NCBI GenBank assembly: GCA_003640385.1 | Contig: RCAB01000597.1 | Coordinates: 1-34,544 of the forward strand | Reading direction: 5' to 3' | Source: Setaria digitata | Taxonomy: Eukaryota > Nematoda > Chromadorea > Rhabditida > Setariidae | DNA: 34,544 nt | Shown: in pieces, positions 30,551 through 34,544 of the stretch | Position numbering within the stretch: the stretch's first letter is position 1 | Layout: each line of letters starts with the position of its first letter | Translations under genes and position numbers: made by a program | The notes under the pieces: model-generated | Seen by the model: the letters and a program-made list of their open reading frames with translations, nothing else | What the model was told of the DNA's origin: nothing | Database searches by the model: none

Positions 30551-32339
30551 TCTTTGTGCATATCTTTATGTCTATGCCATATGATCACTAATTATAATTT
30601 ATATTTCTCTACGTGTAATGTAAAATTTGAATCAGAAAAGAAGCGGAAAAAGAAATCGAGAAATGGAAATGATAGAAGAATTAAGAAAATGATGAAACGA
30701 AATTGAAATTAATTAAATATTGAAATCGTGGAAAGAAACAATTGATTTAAATTTTTGGAAAAAAAGTTTGAATCCAGAAGATAAAATCGAACAAACAAAA
30801 GTTGAAAGAAAAGAAAAAAAAAAGCTTTTTTTTTTGAAAATCTGTAACTTTTTGCAATAAATTAAAATTTAACTTTGATTAATAAAAATATTCTGCCAAT
30901 TAAAAATTTATGCTTACATAGGCAATATATGATAAAAACTGTTAAATTAATTTGCGAATCTGGCAAGAGATGAAGGAGAAATTGAAATTAAAAATTCAGT
31001 AAGAGAAAACATTAGCTGAGAAGCAAAAATAAAACCATTAAAACACGAATGAAATTAAAAAAAAAAAAAAAAAAAAGATTTTGAAGTAGAATTTTATTGG
31101 GGGAAGTTTCAAAAAAAAAAAAAAAAATTTCTTTTTTACTTGTAGAACAAGTAAACATATATGTATTTACAATTTAACAAATTTATTTTTTCGTTGAATT
31201 ATATTCGTTATTCGATCTTTTAATGACACATCAATTATAATTTATCTAAAACACTTCCTTTTCCAATTTTCATTTTTAATTTCAAATATGAGAAAAGAAA
31301 ATTTTATGCAACAAATATTTATCCTTTTATACTAAATTATTAATAAATTTTCACCAACTTTAAATCTAGAAAGGAAGAAAAATTTTGATTAAAAAAAAAA
31401 GATTACTTCCCTCTGAATAAACCGGAAAGTATTTAATCAAAAATAAAACACTCCTTTCAATAATTTGCTTTCTTTCTCATCTTTTTCTTTTAAATGAAAT
31501 AAAAGACTTTTTAAACTTCTAATTAAAAAAAAGAAATTTCATAAAAGAAATATATTTAATTTAAAAATTTATATATATAAATTATATTTACATTTATATA
31601 TATATAAATTTTATTTTTCTTTTATAATTACATATAATATAAATTATATGTATATATAAATAATATAAATTATATATATATAAATTTTTAAATTATTTAT
31701 TCTATCTCTTCTTCACTTACCAATTTGGTGCCAATAAAATAATATTTAATTTTAAATGTTGAAAAATGTCGCTGTTCGTTTTGCTTATTTAAAATTACGC
31801 ACCAAAAAAAAAAAGCAATAATGGTTGGTTAGGAAAATTTTATCAATTAATTTTAAGCGTCTAAAATAATAAGTACATTGGAATTAATTAATTTTATGAT
31901 TGATTTATACACTTCACAGATCATTTGTTACACAGAAAACTTGTTCGATGGAATTCATTTATCAGAATGAATCGGAGTTAAATTTCATCATCAACAACAT
32001 TGGATGCTTTGCTTAAATTATCATCAGAATCATCAAAAGAATTGATTCTATGGATGAATTCCGGTTTATCAAAGTGGACAGCGAATTAAATGGATAATTA
32101 ACTGGTTTTAATTTTCTTACTACAGATGTATCTGAAAATATTTGGATAATCAGGAAAATAGAATTTTTTTTTCAAAAAAGAAAAAAAAGAGAAAAAAGAG
32201 AAAGATCAAAAGGAAGGCAAGGAAAAATTATTTTAGCACTTTAGTAGAATGACTTCACAGAAAGCTTAATTTTTGAGTAGTTTTTAATTTTCAATTTTTA
32301 TTTGTATTTAATTTCTAATTTGCTTAAAATTTATAGATG
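30551..32339. other. AT-rich stretch, no gene seen
   Basis: Contains A runs near 31059-31076 and 31112-31127, the TA-rich inverted repeat described separately, and ordinary AT-rich sequence. No exon-like segments were found. Confidence 0.5.
31558..31694. repeat. TA-rich inverted repeat with arms of about 30 bp
   Basis: AATTTAAAAATTTATATATA at 31558 onward is mirrored by the reverse complement ending at 31694 (TATATATAAATTTTTAAATT). Between lie further ATTTATATATA and ATAAATTATAT words in both orientations. A long imperfect hairpin is possible. Confidence 0.65.
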
Positions 32340-32780
32340 AATGAATAAATCGGTAATCAAATACATGAACAGGGCCTGCAAAGAAAATGACAAGCTAATA
32401 AGAAATGAATGAGTTAAACCAACAAAAAAATAATTTAAAAATAAATAAACAAATAAAATCAGCAAAGGAAAACAACAAATAAATATATGAAATTGGTATG
32501 TAAATACGGAAATGGTGCCGAGACGAACAAATATGAAAATAAAATGCTAAATAAAATGAATATGTAAATAAAATGCTGCGTAAAACAATAAACTGATCAA
32601 ATAAATAAACACGTAAATAATAGTAACTGAATGAATGAATGGTGGCTGAATGAACAGGTAAATAATTAAAAATACATAAATAAGGAATTAATAGCCAAAT
32701 AAACAAAAACGAGTAATTGGGTAAATTAATACATAAATAAACATAAAGAAAGATATGAATACGAAAATATCTGTCCAGCA
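32340..32780. repeat. Degenerate AAAT/GAAT tetranucleotide tract
   Basis: Words AAATAAAT, AATGAATG, AAATAAAC and AAATAAAATG recur with interruptions across about 400 bp. The plus strand is depleted in TTA, CTA and TCA, so the minus strand stays open for 128 codons (32395-32781). That frame is Phe/Tyr/Leu/Ile-rich with no start-site or splice support and is explained by the repeat. Confidence 0.6.
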
Positions 32781-32781
32781 T

Positions 32782-33695
32782 TTTTTTTTTTCTTTTTCAA
32801 GTATTGTAAGCTCTAATTAGCAATGAAAATGTGAATTGAAGAGTTTGATTTTGAAGAGCTGCTCAAAAAAATTAGATCAAAAAATATAAATTACTTCTAG
32901 CAATTGGAAATTAAATATGTCTTTTTTTTTTTGTTTGTTTTATTTACATGAGCATATTACTTAACACCTGCAGATTAGTTTTGATGAAACTATAATGGGA
33001 TATTTAATTTTAAACGATTAGCTTTAGTAGGATGGATTCAGAATCTTTCGTGTAATCCGATTTAAATGAGATTCAGTGTGATCGTCATAATTAAGAGTGT
33101 CATAATTATGATTAACTATGTAACTAAGTCAACTTAGTCTCACCCAACTATGATTATTATTTCATCGATATATTTTGAGCTATAAGTTGGTCATGCTAGT
33201 ATTGAGATATCTTGGGTAACTTCTGCAAATTAGATGAATCTATGTTAACTGCTTGATCAGATAGTGCTAATTTAAATACATAATAATAATTATTATTAAA
33301 AAAATTATTATTTATTATTATTATTGTTATTATTATTACTACTATTATTAAATACTGATCATTTCCGTTGCAGCAGTAGTAACATTTAAACAGCAATAAT
33401 ATTAACATTATTATTAATAATGATAGTGATAAATAGTAGAAAATAATGATATATTAAGAAGTAGTTTTGCTAAATGTTTTGAAATTAAATCAGTAACTCG
33501 TCCGTCGAAATTTGCATTTTAACAATAATAGTTGTCATTACTAATCATTTGCCTGTTATTAGAGTTAATTAGAAATTATCGTTCCAACGTCAGTGGAATA
33601 TTTATAAGACAAAGATAATTATCAATTACAAAATGCAATTTATTTTTATAAAATCAAAAATATTATTAACGTTTATCATTAATAAAGACTACATT
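32782..33695. other. AT-rich stretch with (ATT)n-type triplets
   Basis: Imperfect ATT/TTA triplet sequence at about 33282-33350 and again near 33395-33425. No gene is recognised; the minus-strand frame across it translates to poly-Ile/Asn. Confidence 0.55.
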
Positions 33696-33791
33696 TCATC
33701 TGGTTGTAATCGAATAAAATAAGACGCTGGAATTACTTGTTTGGGAAAGTAACATCTGCGATGAGATGATAATGCTACCAAATTCATCGGC
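33696..33791 (-). CDS. Candidate terminal exon, unrecognised protein
   Basis: On the minus strand an acceptor AACATTTATCAG ends at 33792. It is followed in phase 0 by A-D-E-F-G-S-I-I-I-S-S-Q-M-L-L-S, then Q-T-S-N-S-S-V-L-F-Y-S-I-T-T-R, and TGA at 33698-33696. An AATAAA on the same strand lies at 33644-33639, about 50 bases past the stop, though such hexamers are common in this composition. Codon usage is mixed and GC content is above background. If real, the rest of the gene lies to the right, beyond the window or in unrecognised small exons. Confidence 0.25.
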   Translation of the reverse strand, partial: ADEFGSIIISSQMLLSQTSNSSVLFYSITTR

Positions 33792-33895
33792 CTGATAAAT
33801 GTTGATGGATACTAGATGATAAACCTGTTGTCTGTGATATTCATCCTGATAAGAACAATGGTTTTATTCATTCACTGTCATTAAGAATATAATTG

Positions 33896-33952
33896 TTAAT
33901 CAATCATAAGGAATTGCTCGTATTCTCCAGAATTTGAAGGAAATGAATGCAT
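33896..33952 (-). other. 18-codon small ORF
   Basis: The minus strand reads MHSFPSNSGEYEQFLMID to TAA, with no donor inside it. It sits about 100 bases upstream, on the same strand, of the terminal-exon candidate at 33696-33791. Residue composition is balanced, but the length is far too short to judge. Confidence 0.15.
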
Positions 33953-34524
33953 GAATCGAAATAAAAAAAAAAAAAAAATTATATCNTAATAATTTTTTTT
34001 TGTGTGTTTAAACAGGTTGAAATAAAATGATTACAGTGAAATTAGTATTTATTTTATCTGTTCAAATGAGTTGCCAAAAAAAAAAAAAAAAAAAGAAAAG
34101 AAAAAACAAGAAAACCGAAAAATTAGCTCACTTAATTTGCTCAAAATGTTTTGGTTACACGAAATTGTAGTAATCAAGATTCCAATAGAACAGCAAACGT
34201 AAAATCATTATTAGCAACAATTTTAGCATATAATATTCTTGAGCTAAAAATTAATTAGAATTCTGGATGGAGGAAAATATTCCAGGATAATAGCTGCCAG
34301 ATTTTGAATAGTAATAAAGAAATTCGATGCATGCTTAATCCTGATTTCCGATTTCACGGTACTTTAAAACATTTATTGTTATTTAATTCGAATTAAAATG
34401 CAGATGCAATGGTGATTGTAAAATGAATGTTTCATTTTTATATGTATACATATTTTTTGTTTTGGTTTATTTGTTAAATGAACTAAATCATTTTTTATTG
34501 TGCTGTAGAATTCTTGTCAATAAG

Positions 34525-34544
34525 TTTTTTTTTTTTTTTTTTTT
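34525..34544. repeat. T run at the window end
   Basis: The window terminates in 20 consecutive T bases. If this is also the contig end, the homopolymer probably stopped the assembly. Confidence 0.8.

Noticed and set aside
30207..30706. Overlapping open frames on both strands
   Set aside because: They are translations of (CT)n, (TG)n and TACG repeats: Ser-Leu and Cys-Val runs, and their complements.
32395..32781. 128-codon minus-strand open frame
   Set aside because: Lies in degenerate AAAT repeats whose plus strand is depleted in stop complements. Phe/Tyr/Ile/Leu-rich, with no splice or homology support.
33196..33408. 70-codon minus-strand frame
   Set aside because: Mostly poly-Ile/Asn/Tyr from ATT-type triplets.
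1..34544. tRNA, rRNA, CRISPR array or spliced-leader sequence
   Set aside because: No GGTTCRANTCC-type B box, rRNA-like high-GC block, regularly spaced identical repeats or GGTTTAATTACCCAAG-type leader was found by reading. A covariance-model search was not possible.

Overview
This window looks like very AT-rich, gene-poor nuclear DNA from an invertebrate eukaryote, roughly three quarters A+T by eye. Single A or T runs reach about 25 bases, and microsatellites ((AT)n, (GA)n, (CT)n, (TG)n, (AAAT)n) occur throughout. I see no bacterial-style gene organisation, rRNA, CRISPR array or intact transposase. No tRNA B-box turned up on reading. The composition, the short exon-like islands with GT/AG borders, and TTTCAG-type acceptors would fit a nematode, possibly a parasitic one. 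That is inference: I found no gene that identifies the taxon.

No protein could be assigned to a known family. The best-supported coding segment is at 1677-1960 (minus): an ATG-started, Thr-rich exon ending at a consensus donor in phase 2. Across about 1.4 kb of presumed intron it can be joined in frame to a small exon-like segment at 178-236 (minus). A second ATG-containing minus-strand exon candidate lies at 20309-20489. It has a TTTCAG acceptor, a GTAAGT donor, and also ends in phase 2. The two ATG exons could be alternative first exons of one minus-strand gene running off the left edge, which would make 2-20 kb a long first intron or promoter region. Weaker exon candidates lie at 18448-18521 (-), 26637-26724 (-), 33696-33791 (-), 22883-22915 (+) and 4822-4923 (+). 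They coincide with small GC-richer islands in the AT-rich background. None is proven, and several could be conserved non-coding elements.

Layout: 1-240, short triplet repeat and exon candidate. 237-1676, presumed intron. 1677-1960, Thr-rich exon. 1961-9780, AT-rich DNA with purine tracts and microsatellites, including a GC-richer island at 3300-3540. 9780-11640, two degenerate tandem arrays. 11925-12283, an inverted repeat and a short duplication. 12800-18300, mostly featureless apart from two assembly-type duplications at single Ns. 19151-19500, a degenerate six-unit array of about 60 bp. 20300-27000, scattered islands. 27476-27523, a perfect 48-bp palindrome. 27639-29371, two more N-joined duplications. 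30017-30560, purine, CT and TG tracts. 31558-31694, a TA-rich inverted repeat. 32340-32780, degenerate AAAT sequence. The window ends in a T run.

Four of the five single Ns sit exactly between two near-identical direct copies of about 97-147 bp. This looks like unmerged contig ends, so those duplications should not be read as biology without checking. Nearly all long open frames are by-products of pyrimidine-rich strands or simple repeats and are not annotated as genes.
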